Shown: positions 17,044-26,080 of the stretch, piece after piece | Layout of the letters: the number at the start of each line of letters is the position of its first letter | Position numbering within the stretch: the first letter of the stretch is position 1 | DNA from: NORP294 sp047627915 | GTDB lineage: Bacteria; Bacteroidota; Bacteroidia; Flavobacteriales_E; Vicingaceae | DNA: 64,000 nt | Direction of reading: 5' to 3' | NCBI GenBank assembly: GCA_047627915.1 | Contig: JBLHTZ010000003.1 | Span: 1 to 64,000 of the forward strand | Made by a program: the position numbers and the translations under genes | Notes under the pieces: model-generated | What the model was told of the DNA's origin: nothing | What the model saw: the letters and a program-made list of their open reading frames with translations, nothing else | The model's database searches: none

Positions 17044-18267
17044 TTAGTGTAAGTTAAAGCGCTGTTGCGCCATTGCGGTAATGTCTTCACCAATTGCTAA
17101 ACATGCAGTAGCAGCAGGTGAAGGAGCATTTAATACGTGAATACTATTGTTCTTGTATTCAATTTTAAAGTCTTCAATCATTTCACCATCTGGACCAAGA
17201 GCCATGGCCCTAACACCTGCTCTACCTGGCCGAATATCATCCATCGTTAGAGAAGGTATTAACTCTTGTAATCTTTCTAAAAACAATCGTTTACTGAATG
17301 CTCTTTTGTATTCGTCTAAACCAAACCTCCAATGTTTTGCAAATAATTTCCAGGTGCCTGAGTAACCTAGAGCATCCATAGTATCTTTTAAATCGAAATC
17401 AGTTTTACCGTAGCCTTCGCGCTTGAATGTGAACACAGCATTTGGTCCGCATTCAATTTCCCCGTCGGTCATTCTTGTAAAATGGACTCCTAAAAATGGG
17501 AATGCCGGATTTGGAACTGGGTAAATGAGATGCTTTACCTTGTGTTTTCCTTGGTCGTTCAATTCATAATAGTCACCTCGAAAACCGACTATTTGCATAT
17601 CAAGTTCTACTCCGTCATCTTTTGCTAAACGGTCAGATTGCAAGCCCCCACAATAAATCATGTGCTTGGCTTTGTAATTCGTTTTTTCTGTTTTGATTAA
17701 AGAAACACCCCCCTCTTGAGTTGCATGAATAAAAGCATCGCCCAAAGAGACTTTACTCTCAGGCTGCATACCCAAGGCTAACTCCGCCATTCGATCTGTA
17801 GCTTGAACGTAATTGATGATACCTGTGCAACCTACTCGAATTCCGGCTATACTGTTGCAATAAGGCTCAATTTCCCTGACTTGGTCTCCAGTAATTTTCT
17901 CAATATCTTCTGTATCATTTGCCAACCCATTTGCAAAAATCTTATCCATAAATGGAAGTTGAGCTTCTTCTGTAGCTACCACTACTTTTCCACACACTTC
18001 GTGGTCGACTTTATATTCTTTAGAGAATTTTACCAATGCTCTTCTACCTCTGACGCAGGTAATCGCTTTTTGAGAACCAGGTTTATAATATAATCCGGAA
18101 TGGATAACACCAGAATTATTACCTGTTTGATGAGCCGCTAAATGATCCTCTTTTTCTATCAATAAAATTTTTAAATGAGGAAATTTTAATTGCAGCTGAT
18201 AAAGCGTTGCAACCCCAACAATTCCTCCTCCAACTATGGCTATGTCGTATATCTTTTCTTGATTCAA
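17044..18267 (-). CDS. lhgO: L-2-hydroxyglutarate oxidase
   Basis: This 407-residue FAD-dependent oxidoreductase oxidises L-2-hydroxyglutarate to 2-oxoglutarate. The FAD-binding motif DIAIVGGGIVGVATLYQL is at about 8-25, followed by IEKEDHLAAHQTGNNSGVIH, with the His and Asn positions of the LhgO family, and GLYYKPGS. GRAGVRAMALGPDG near the C-terminus completes the flavin pocket. Related DAAO-type enzymes act on glycine or glycerol 3-phosphate, but the NNSGVIHSGLYY signature favours LhgO. It removes a by-product of central metabolism and passes electrons to the membrane quinone pool. It is the middle gene of a three-gene cluster with an SSS symporter and an MFS protein. Confidence 0.94.
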   Translation of the reverse strand: MNQEKIYDIAIVGGGIVGVATLYQLQLKFPHLKILLIEKEDHLAAHQTGNNSGVIHSGLYYKPGSQKAITCVRGRRALVKFSKEYKVDHEVCGKVVVATEEAQLPFMDKIFANGLANDTEDIEKITGDQVREIEPYCNSIAGIRVGCTGIINYVQATDRMAELALGMQPESKVSLGDAFIHATQEGGVSLIKTEKTNYKAKHMIYCGGLQSDRLAKDDGVELDMQIVGFRGDYYELNDQGKHKVKHLIYPVPNPAFPFLGVHFTRMTDGEIECGPNAVFTFKREGYGKTDFDLKDTMDALGYSGTWKLFAKHWRFGLDEYKRAFSKRLFLERLQELIPSLTMDDIRPGRAGVRAMALGPDGEMIEDFKIEYKNNSIHVLNAPSPAATACLAIGEDITAMAQQRFNLH

Positions 18268-18303
18268 AGCTTGAATATTTTAGGTTGTAAAAGTAATCAC
18301 AAG

Positions 18304-19605
18304 TCAACTCTTATTGGCAGCAATTCGTTCGTTCTTTGGCACTCTTAGTAACAGCACAAAACCAACAATAAAAAAGGCACCCAATGCAAAAATGGAATTT
18401 CGCATGCTACCGGTCCACCCTTCAATAAAACCATAAGCGAAAGTTCCAATTACAATCCCTAATTTCTCTAGTACATCGTAAAAACTAAAATACGAAGCAT
18501 GATCTTTCGTCGCTGGCAATAATTTAGAGTAGGTAGATCGAGACAACGATTGTATGCCTCCCATAACTAATCCTACAGAGCCTGCAATAACATAAAATTC
18601 AACAGGTTCATGAATAAAATAAGCGCCAACACAAATGAAAACCCAAATAAACAAAGTGATGGAGAGCGATGCAATATTTCCTATTTTACTTGAAATCCAA
18701 GAGAACAAATACGCTCCACCAATGGCAATAAATTGAATAATTAATACCGAAACGATTAGTCCAGTCTTGGCTCCATCACCTTCCCAGTTAATCTCTTTGG
18801 CTGCAAATAATGTAGCCATAATCATTACTGTTTGCACGCCCATACTATAAACGAAAAAAGCACCTAAATAACGTTTCAGTGTAGTTAGTTCTTTTAACTC
18901 CGCCCAGACCTTCTTTAGCTCCTTAAACCCTTTAGTGAATTTGTTTTCTTTCGGCTTTTCTAGGTAAGATGCATTCGGCAAGTAGGCATAGGTATATTGA
19001 CTAAAGCCTATCCACCAGACGGCAACAGAAAGAAAAGCATACTTTGCTGGCATATCGAAACCCATTATTGCTACTAAATTTAATATCAGCAATATAGAAC
19101 TACCAATATACCCCAAGGAATATCCTTTCGCTGAAATCTTATCATGACTCTCAGCATGCGCTATTTCTGGTAAGTAGGCGTTGTAAAATACTAAACTACC
19201 CCAAAACCCCACGCTTGCTAATAATACTGGTATCATGCTAATTTCTAAACTATTAACATCGAAAAAAAACAAAGATGCACAGGATAAAGAACCCAAGTAA
19301 CAGAAAAACTTTAGGAAACTTTTTTTATTATCTGAATAATCCGCAACACCTGATAATAGCGGTGAAATGATGGCGACTATTATAAAAGAAACTGAAATGA
19401 CATAAGAATACAATTCTGTATTTCTAAAGCTCCCACCGAAAAACTCCACCAAATCGTTGGTCAAATTGCCGTTCGCATCATGACTCGTCTGGTATTCATA
19501 AAACATAGGAAATATGGCTGTTGTAATTACCAAAGGGTAAACCGAATTGGCCCAATCGTAAAAGGTCCAAGCCCGTATAATTTTCGTATCGCCTTTCTGT
19601 ATCAT
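18304..19605 (-). CDS. MFS transporter, UMF1 (Atg22-like) family
   Basis: This 433-residue membrane protein has about twelve helices. The opening IRAWTFYDWANSVYPLVITT and the later GLVMGGIQSLSRSTYSKLLP are characteristic of the UMF1/Atg22-like branch of the major facilitator superfamily. Yeast Atg22 exports amino acids from the vacuole; the bacterial substrates are unknown. It is the first gene of a cluster leading, after 36 bases, into lhgO and the sodium symporter, and diverges from a small lipoprotein gene. Confidence 0.92.
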   Translation of the reverse strand: MIQKGDTKIIRAWTFYDWANSVYPLVITTAIFPMFYEYQTSHDANGNLTNDLVEFFGGSFRNTELYSYVISVSFIIVAIISPLLSGVADYSDNKKSFLKFFCYLGSLSCASLFFFDVNSLEISMIPVLLASVGFWGSLVFYNAYLPEIAHAESHDKISAKGYSLGYIGSSILLILNLVAIMGFDMPAKYAFLSVAVWWIGFSQYTYAYLPNASYLEKPKENKFTKGFKELKKVWAELKELTTLKRYLGAFFVYSMGVQTVMIMATLFAAKEINWEGDGAKTGLIVSVLIIQFIAIGGAYLFSWISSKIGNIASLSITLFIWVFICVGAYFIHEPVEFYVIAGSVGLVMGGIQSLSRSTYSKLLPATKDHASYFSFYDVLEKLGIVIGTFAYGFIEGWTGSMRNSIFALGAFFIVGFVLLLRVPKNERIAANKS

Positions 19606-19690
19606 GCGTTAAAGATAACAAACTCGATAATGGCATGATTTTCTATTAGCAACATTATTCAAGTACTTTTACGCTTTAAAATTTTATGCC

Positions 19691-20167
19691 ATGAAAAATC
19701 ATCTTTTCTTATTCGTGATTATAGCAATTGTTTTCGGGTCTTCTTGCAAGAATGACGATGATGGAGATGATGTGGTACTCTCTGGTTATGACAGGATTGT
19801 GGATAAGAACTTCAGAATTACTGATGTCGAAGTTAGAGCCAATGGGATAATTCTAGCCGATCGAAGTTTTGTGTTCGACTGCGAAAGAGATAATGTAACC
19901 CGATATGAAAGTTCTGGTACAGCAACTACAAGATATGGAGCCCTAAAATGCGATCTAAATGAACCAAACGAGGAGTTTTATTTTTGGACTTTAATTTCAA
20001 ATGATGCGAAGCTAATCTTGGATTACGGTGGTCCAAACTTGAGGGTATACAATATGATATTAAACGATGGCAGAAATTTAATTCTTGAGCGTTTTACTAT
20101 TGAGGATGTTGACAATGATGGCACTCAAGAATCTGTGCAAACAAGATTAACTTACAGTCGATCTTAA
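19691..20167 (+). CDS. Small lipoprotein (158 aa), probably surface exposed
   Basis: The lipobox ends at Cys19 (FGSSC), and the next residues are KNDDDGDD. In Capnocytophaga and Flavobacterium a lysine and acidic residues right after the cysteine act as a lipoprotein export signal to the cell surface, so surface display is likely here. The rest is a small beta-rich domain with two cysteines (FDCERD, LKCDLN) that may pair, and a lipocalin-like feel, but I assign no family. Its stop codon overlaps the stop of the convergent CAP-domain gene. Confidence 0.78.
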   Translation: MKNHLFLFVIIAIVFGSSCKNDDDGDDVVLSGYDRIVDKNFRITDVEVRANGIILADRSFVFDCERDNVTRYESSGTATTRYGALKCDLNEPNEEFYFWTLISNDAKLILDYGGPNLRVYNMILNDGRNLILERFTIEDVDNDGTQESVQTRLTYSRS

Positions 20168-22443
20168 TTACACGAGGAACAATATAGCTGCTTCATTTGC
20201 GGGGTTTCGAAACTTTGTTTTCCAATCAATGAGGTTGTAAAAAACTTGCAAAACGATTCAGGGAAAAGCTTGCTCGCCTTTTCCATTAAGCCCGCATACA
20301 TTGAGTCGCTAATTTGAGATTTATCATAGATTGCGATTTGTAGAAAATAAAATAGCATGGCCTCATCTACTTTTTCGCTTTGAACATCGGGCTTCAATAA
20401 TTCTATCGCAGAACTAAACTGATCTTGGTAACAAAGAGTCTTTGCTAAATTTAATTTCTCATTGCTGTCCAAGTTTCCTTTTCCCTGCCACTTCATTAGT
20501 TCCGTAAAACTCTTTCTCCGCTTATCAAAATCACCTTGATCATAATAATAATCGACGGCCAGTAAATTGTAATTTATCATTGCTCTTGCGTACTTCTCCG
20601 CAGCAATTTGACCTGCCGGGATTTTCTTAAAATCCGACAACCAGCCTTCCATGTCTTCTATTTCCCTTTGGTGTTTTGACCAATACTCCAATTTTGCAAC
20701 ATGATAATTGAATGAAACTTCGGGCTCCCGCTGGTTAATTAAATAGAGTTCAAACAATGCCAAATAAATAGGGTTTCCTCCGTAACTCTCAGCACCCATG
20801 ATTGATTCTAATACTATTTGGTTATTTATAACAGCCAAAGTATTGCTCTTTTGACCTGGATCTGCTAGTGGCAACTCTTTTGCATTTAATGCTCCACTTC
20901 TAACTTTATTCAACAATTTTGACTGTACAAAAAGAGCTGGTCCAATCTGATTATTATCTAAAAAGAAGCGATACAAGTTAAGCTGTTCCGCCGTCTCTTC
21001 TTTTAACTTTACACTTGCTTCACCCTTTACAGCATATTGCAATGTATTTAACCCTTGTAAAAATGCGTTCAGTTTTTCATCTTCTTCTTGTGCTTCTTTT
21101 AAGAACGCAATTTTCTCTTCTTCATTTAATTCTGCCAACTCCAGTTGATAGTAGGTATTCTCAATAAACGACTGAAGAGAGTCCCAAGCAATATGCGTTT
21201 TATCCAAGGTTTCACTCTGCACACTTTCCAACACATCTTGGTTAATTGGAGAAACTTGAAGAACCAGATTGGAAGAAGAAATTTTAAAATTCAACTTTTC
21301 CAAAGCGGCTTCAGCACGTTTTAAGGAATCGAATCCATTTGGGAACAACGGAATAATAAATAGCATTGAATCTTTCCACTGAAATTCATCGGCAGTGCTT
21401 TCTCCCGCTACTGCAAATTCAATCGGAACTTGCTCGGTCTTTTTCGATTCTATTTTATTAAATGGAACCGTTGCACAATGCACCCCATCTTTAATTAGTA
21501 TAAGATTAGGCTCTGTTAAATCTTTCGAGTAAAAGCTAGGTACATTCCCCAACTTCACGTTTAACTCTCCAATGCTGTCTGCTAGATTTTGGCCGAACAA
21601 ATATGATTTTTTAAGCGGCTTTTGGAGGTAGCCTTTCGCAACCGTTCCCGGAAACAATTGAACCCCTCCTCCGCACTTGTATTGACGTTGGTCTACCCAA
21701 TCAATGGCAATAGCATCTGACGCGTCACTTAACAATTCTTCTACAAAAGTCAAACTGTGGTATTCAAGATAAACCTGATTGTTCTTGATTTTTAACACGT
21801 CAGAAAAAAGTTGAGGAATACTCGGATAACGTTCTAAAAACTTACTGCACTTTTGCTTGTCGTACGTTTCTATTCCATGATTTTTTAAGCTCAATTTTTC
21901 ACTCCCTAAAAGCTCATAAGGCTCATTGCCAAATACCGCACAGAACAAATAATCAACTTCGTTGCTCACAATAACCGAAAGGCCTAAGGTTGTAAAGTTG
22001 GGGTCTAGTACGTTTAATTTACTGCTCTTTTCATCTTCCAACCAAGCAGCAACTATGGCCTTCACCAGCTTTTCATCTGTATCAATTTCTTCTCTTAGTC
22101 CATTTGGTTTTAATGCTTCTTTCGCTCCAAAAGCAATTTGTGATAGGTTTTCTTCCACCTGCCCATGCAGCCCTTCGTAATAAAGAACTCGCTGATTGAC
22201 ATTTTCCTTTTTACTGTTTTCTTGTGTGTGAACTAGTCTTCCCAATTCAGAACAATATTCTGCTTGATCAAAAGCGGCTGCCGATAAAATTTCATCCAAC
22301 TCAAACACTGGAAGTTGTTTTGCTGTCCGAATGGTATTTACTTCATTGAGTAACAACTCGGCCCAATAGGCATCTCTCTCTTGCGCTACAATAAAAGACC
22401 ATGAAGTCATTAATAGAACACATGTAAAAAATATTTTTTTCAT
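20164..22443 (-). CDS. Secreted CAP (SCP/PR1)-domain protein with long helical C-terminus
   Basis: This 759-residue protein has a signal peptide (about 1-20) and an N-terminal CAP domain at about 24-175, recognised by LLLNEVNTIRTAKQLPVFEL, YCSELGRLVHTQ and the following EENLSQIAFG. Bacterial CAP domains are of uncertain activity. The middle (about 200-400) is beta-rich and the last 300 residues look like helical TPR-type repeats. The ATG follows directly on the stop of the upstream OmpA gene, so it is the last gene of an envelope operon with two OmpA proteins. It ends with a cysteine pair, CSSCN, of unknown meaning. Confidence 0.82.
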   Translation of the reverse strand: MKKIFFTCVLLMTSWSFIVAQERDAYWAELLLNEVNTIRTAKQLPVFELDEILSAAAFDQAEYCSELGRLVHTQENSKKENVNQRVLYYEGLHGQVEENLSQIAFGAKEALKPNGLREEIDTDEKLVKAIVAAWLEDEKSSKLNVLDPNFTTLGLSVIVSNEVDYLFCAVFGNEPYELLGSEKLSLKNHGIETYDKQKCSKFLERYPSIPQLFSDVLKIKNNQVYLEYHSLTFVEELLSDASDAIAIDWVDQRQYKCGGGVQLFPGTVAKGYLQKPLKKSYLFGQNLADSIGELNVKLGNVPSFYSKDLTEPNLILIKDGVHCATVPFNKIESKKTEQVPIEFAVAGESTADEFQWKDSMLFIIPLFPNGFDSLKRAEAALEKLNFKISSSNLVLQVSPINQDVLESVQSETLDKTHIAWDSLQSFIENTYYQLELAELNEEEKIAFLKEAQEEDEKLNAFLQGLNTLQYAVKGEASVKLKEETAEQLNLYRFFLDNNQIGPALFVQSKLLNKVRSGALNAKELPLADPGQKSNTLAVINNQIVLESIMGAESYGGNPIYLALFELYLINQREPEVSFNYHVAKLEYWSKHQREIEDMEGWLSDFKKIPAGQIAAEKYARAMINYNLLAVDYYYDQGDFDKRRKSFTELMKWQGKGNLDSNEKLNLAKTLCYQDQFSSAIELLKPDVQSEKVDEAMLFYFLQIAIYDKSQISDSMYAGLMEKASKLFPESFCKFFTTSLIGKQSFETPQMKQLYCSSCN

Positions 22444-23460
22444 CTATTGTTCAATCGTTATAGTGACCCTTCTATTTTTTGATTTACCTTCTTCTTCGGC
22501 TCCAAGGTAAATAATTTCTCGTTCACCAGACCATGAAGTGTAAACGTTTTGTAGGTTAAAAATACTCATCCTAGCTTTTACCTGGTCTGCTCTTTTTTGG
22601 GAAAGCTGCATATTGTACTCAATACTTGCATCTTGATCTGCATGCCCTTCTACTTTTATTGGGTAAAAGATGGGAAGTGGCAATTGTTGAATGAATTGAT
22701 CTAAACGCAACAATTCATTTTCTGAAATAGAATATTCATCTTTTTCAAAATATACGATATGACTCCAGCTTACTTTAGTTGAAGAAGGGGGTAAATCAGG
22801 AACCGTAAATTGTTTCTTTCCCAAATAAAAGTCATCCACATAATAGTAGGTGGTTCGATCTTTTGCAGCACTATTAACAATCTTTTCCGTTACAAAGTGC
22901 TTGGCAAAATAATTCCCAATGGTAATGTATTTTTCTCCTCCCTTCGCGGTGTAGGTTGCTTGTAACTTTTGCCATTTATGTGATTGATCAGCAGCCTGTT
23001 CGAACACCAATTGCGGACGATTTTGGAAACGGACCCATAGGTTAGAATACAATCCATTTCGGCTAAAAAAAACTCCTATTTTATTTATTGCAATCAAGGA
23101 GTTTACCGATAATCGAATGTAGAAACTAAACTCATATTCTTCTCCAGCAACTAGAGAATCTGTTAATTCAATTTGCAAATATTCAAGGGAAGAACTGATT
23201 TCGCTTAAAAAAATGACACCAGCCATTCCGTTTCCACTTTTAGGAGAAATGGGAGCCTTAAAACCACAATTGTGAAATAGCTCAGGTGTTCCGGCATTTG
23301 CTCCAAACCAATGTTTGGCTAGCTCTAGTTGACGCACCCCAGTTGGGCAAGCATGCACCTCTTCAAAACCAGGATTTGGAATTAAATTTTGTGCGGTACA
23401 AAAACTTATGAGCAGAAAAAAAGCCACCGAAGTGGCTATATTTTTTACTAGAAAACTCAA
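22444..23460 (-). CDS. OmpA-family outer membrane protein with N-terminal shared domain
   Basis: The 338-residue product has a signal peptide (about 1-23), an N-terminal domain starting NLIPNPGFEE (about 25-220) and a C-terminal OmpA-like peptidoglycan-binding domain (about 228-338). The latter shows as VYFEKDEYSIS, VEGHADQDASIEYNMQLSQK and NRRVTITIEQ. The first domain ends with GGEKYITIGNY and YYYVDDFYLG and recurs in the next two genes upstream; it looks like a galactose-binding-type jelly roll. The protein should tie an extracellular or periplasmic beta domain to the cell wall. It sits one base after the preceding OmpA gene. Confidence 0.9.
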   Translation of the reverse strand: MSFLVKNIATSVAFFLLISFCTAQNLIPNPGFEEVHACPTGVRQLELAKHWFGANAGTPELFHNCGFKAPISPKSGNGMAGVIFLSEISSSLEYLQIELTDSLVAGEEYEFSFYIRLSVNSLIAINKIGVFFSRNGLYSNLWVRFQNRPQLVFEQAADQSHKWQKLQATYTAKGGEKYITIGNYFAKHFVTEKIVNSAAKDRTTYYYVDDFYLGKKQFTVPDLPPSSTKVSWSHIVYFEKDEYSISENELLRLDQFIQQLPLPIFYPIKVEGHADQDASIEYNMQLSQKRADQVKARMSIFNLQNVYTSWSGEREIIYLGAEEEGKSKNRRVTITIEQ

Positions 23461-23461
23461 T

Positions 23462-24754
23462 TTAGAGGACTTTGAACGTCACTCTTTGATTTTTAGAAGC
23501 ATCGCCTTTATCTACCAACTTTGTTATTCCTAAAGAAACCATTTTTAGCTGCGTAGCTGGCACACCTGCCTTTGTTAACGCTACTCTTAACAGTGCGCTT
23601 CTCCGCTTTCCAATGGAAGAAACAGAAGATTCAGAAGGGTCGGCGTGTCCTTGAATTTGAAGAACAACCGATTTATTTTCTTTAAGGTACTTGACCAACT
23701 CATCAATCGTTTCTTTTTCCCCATCAGGAACTTGAAATTCTTTTGAATCATAATAAATAACGACGTTGTTTGGAGAATATACTTTAGCTTCTACTTCTTC
23801 CTCCACTTCTTCTTCAGCATTTGCTTTTTTGTATACAACCCCACCTTGCTCCACTGTTTTAGCATCGTCCTCTTTTTCTACTACCTTCGGTTTATCTCCA
23901 AGTTTAGATCCATCAGAATTAACAATCGTAATCTTTTGAGCTTTAGTAGCGTCTTCTTCGCCCAAGTTCGTTTCAAAAGTCTTGTATTCCGTTTTCATTT
24001 GTCCCCCTGCAACTCGCTCACATGCACAGTCTTTATCCCCAATTTTATCTGTTGGAATAACAGAAACATCATCAACGTAATAATAGCCATCGTAGGTTTG
24101 ACGACCGGTGAATTCTCTTGACAAGCGAACCGTTTCAAATTTCGTATCCGCATCTTGGGCAAAATTCCCTATCACTATAAATTTCTCTCCACCCTCTGCA
24201 AGGTACGTTCCACAAACTGGTGTCCAAGAAAATTGTTTTTCATAAATCATCTTGGTTATACTAACTACATGCGGGTCTTCGTACATGTTGCCATCTGTTG
24301 ATACACTCATTGGCTCAAAGTCAATAAACACTCCAATGTTATTTACTGCGTACTTCGACATATCTGACATGGATATGTGGAACTTAACACAGTACTCCTT
24401 GCCTTCTTCCATAGGCTTTAAAAGTTCTACCCCAAGGTAATTTCTTGGCTCTTTTCCTTTGTAACCGTAAAAGTTCACACCAGCATAATTTGTTCCCGTT
24501 CTAGCCTTTTCTTCTCCTCTTTCATTTCTTGGCGTTGCAAACTCGTCTGTTTTTGTATTTTCCGAATACAAATCAACTGGGTTCATGGTAACTGAAGTCC
24601 ACGGAGCGGCTAAATAAACTTGCCCCTTCTCCTCTACTTTGCCTCTCTTCCCAATATCTTCAAAACTAGGGTTTGGAACCAAGTTATCCTCATTTTGAGC
24701 GCCTAAAAAAAGGCCGAACACCAACCCTGTAACTAGTAAACTTAACTTTTTCAT
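23462..24754 (-). CDS. OmpA-family protein with acidic linker, paralogue of its neighbours
   Basis: This paralogue of the downstream OmpA gene has the same NLVPNPSFED domain (about 22-235), with GGEKFIVIGNF and YYYVDDVSVIP. A long Glu/Lys/Val-rich linker (about 245-315) includes EEEVEEEVEAKVYSP. An OmpA domain (about 320-430) shows VVIYYDSKEF, LQIQGHADPSES and NQRVTFKVL. I start at 24754, where a clean signal peptide begins; an ATG five codons upstream (24769) is also possible. It heads the minus-strand operon that continues into the second OmpA gene and the CAP protein. Confidence 0.9.
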   Translation of the reverse strand: MKKLSLLVTGLVFGLFLGAQNEDNLVPNPSFEDIGKRGKVEEKGQVYLAAPWTSVTMNPVDLYSENTKTDEFATPRNERGEEKARTGTNYAGVNFYGYKGKEPRNYLGVELLKPMEEGKEYCVKFHISMSDMSKYAVNNIGVFIDFEPMSVSTDGNMYEDPHVVSITKMIYEKQFSWTPVCGTYLAEGGEKFIVIGNFAQDADTKFETVRLSREFTGRQTYDGYYYVDDVSVIPTDKIGDKDCACERVAGGQMKTEYKTFETNLGEEDATKAQKITIVNSDGSKLGDKPKVVEKEDDAKTVEQGGVVYKKANAEEEVEEEVEAKVYSPNNVVIYYDSKEFQVPDGEKETIDELVKYLKENKSVVLQIQGHADPSESSVSSIGKRRSALLRVALTKAGVPATQLKMVSLGITKLVDKGDASKNQRVTFKVL

Positions 24755-24885
24755 GTTGTATTTTTTCAATGTAATTCAAAGATGATACCAAGATACCAAA
24801 AATAATAAACCTTGGTGTAAATGTAGAATGTAGAGTTTGGAATAAAGAATATCAGGCGAACCTAAGTAAAGGCTATTTGCTGAAA

Positions 24886-25092
24886 GATTGCCGCAGTCGT
24901 GCCTCCTTCTCGCAATGATAATCGTGCTCGTCATTGCGAGGCACAAAGCAATTCATTCAATTCTAACGTCATTGCGAGCGAAGAGAAACGGAGCAAAGCA
25001 ATCTGCTTTCAAATCAAAAAATTGTCGCAGTCGTACCTCCATCGCAACGACAATCGTACTCGTCATTGCGAGTGAAACGAAGCAATCTGCTT
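24886..25092. repeat. Cluster of dispersed inverted-repeat units (core TCATTGCGAG / GAAGCAATCT)
   Basis: The 321-base gap between the genes at 24769 and 25091 holds no gene but three related units: 24886-24953, 24967-25009 and 25018-25092. Full units run from ATTGCCGCAGTCGT, through an inverted TCGCAATGA, to TCATTGCGAG and AAGCAATCT, so each can fold into a long imperfect hairpin. The units differ by scattered substitutions and length changes. The third overlaps the stop codon of the type IX cargo gene. Similar GTCATTGCGAG-type elements are dispersed in many bacterial genomes. This is not a CRISPR array. Confidence 0.85.
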
Positions 25093-26080
25093 ACTCTATC
25101 ACCAATTTCCCGCTCAAAAATTCCCCTTTGGCATTTCTAATTTGATACAAGTACAGTCTATTGCGAGGAACGAAGCAATCTTTCTCTAACGCAATACGAT
25201 GCTCATTGCCAACTTTTAACAACTGCATTTGAACCAACCTTCCTTGCAAATCATACAGTAAAAAACTAAACTGCTCATTTGGTTTTACCTCAAAAGCTAA
25301 ATTAACTTGATTCGTTGCAGGGTTTGGAAACAAATTATGATTCCGTTGAATCAAACTCTGTTCTTGCAAACCTACATTGGTATCAAAAGGAATACTATCG
25401 CAACTGCCCAAATATACATCATCAATGTAATAGTAAGTTCCAATATTATTAGGCTCTGAGCGATTACCCCCAACAAATAAAGTATCAACTTCTGTAGAAT
25501 CTGTAAAATTTCCAATAGTTATATACTTTTCACCACCAGATGCTTTATATTCAAAATTAAACTCTAGCCATTCTTGTTTTTCTTGTAGAAAAGAATCTGG
25601 CGAAACCATTATTTGAGGGGTAAATGGTAGATAAAAAAAGTCATTGGATTGAATTTTACTTGTCGAAAAATAAACACCCAGCTTATTTTTTGAAGCAAAA
25701 ATAAAAGAGTCTGCTAATGAAACAAATAGTTGCAAACAATACGTACTATCTTGAACTAATGACTCTGTCATTTCATTTTGAATGTATTCGCGAAAACGCT
25801 TTGAGTCATTGCTTTGAAACAAAGAATACATCAATAAACCTAGGTAGTTATTTCCAGAATGTGCAAATTGATATCCTGCGAAATTTTGAGGAACTCCATC
25901 ACTATGTAATGGTGTCATCAAATCAGGACTACCTTGAGTGGGAATAACCCAGCTAGCTGGCAAGTACAGAGGAGTCACTTTTGGTACAGCGGTAATTTCA
26001 AAACTAGGATTGGGCAATAAATTCTGTGCAGGCATTATACCCGCACAGAAAATAATTAGTATTAGTAAAGAGCCTCTCAT
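25091..26080 (-). CDS. Secreted protein with type IX secretion C-terminal sorting domain
   Basis: This 329-residue protein has a signal peptide (about 1-18), the NLLPNPSFEI domain shared with the two OmpA genes (about 19-225, ending YYYIDDVYLGS) and a type A sorting domain (about 248-329). That domain begins LFPNPATNQVNL and ends with LYLYQIRNAKGEFLSGKLVIE-like strands. The sorting domain sends the protein through the type IX system to the cell surface. Residues 301-307 (DCFVPRN), in the middle of the sorting domain, are encoded by a copy of the dispersed repeat found just downstream. The ATG follows directly on the stop of a sorting-domain remnant. Confidence 0.9.
   Translation of the reverse strand: MRGSLLILIIFCAGIMPAQNLLPNPSFEITAVPKVTPLYLPASWVIPTQGSPDLMTPLHSDGVPQNFAGYQFAHSGNNYLGLLMYSLFQSNDSKRFREYIQNEMTESLVQDSTYCLQLFVSLADSFIFASKNKLGVYFSTSKIQSNDFFYLPFTPQIMVSPDSFLQEKQEWLEFNFEYKASGGEKYITIGNFTDSTEVDTLFVGGNRSEPNNIGTYYYIDDVYLGSCDSIPFDTNVGLQEQSLIQRNHNLFPNPATNQVNLAFEVKPNEQFSFLLYDLQGRLVQMQLLKVGNEHRIALEKDCFVPRNRLYLYQIRNAKGEFLSGKLVIE
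25160..25181. repeat. Dispersed repeat copy inside a coding sequence
   Basis: The core TTGCGAGGAACGAAGCAATC matches the repeat units at 24886-25092 and lies in frame in the cargo gene, encoding DCFVPRN on the minus strand (residues 301-307). Compared with ordinary sorting domains, these residues look like an insertion before the conserved LYLYQIRN strand. Confidence 0.75.

Noticed and set aside
24886..25092. CRISPR-like array
   Set aside because: Only three units of unequal length, with internal inverted halves and scattered substitutions, no regular spacers, and no cas genes. They fit a dispersed palindromic repeat.
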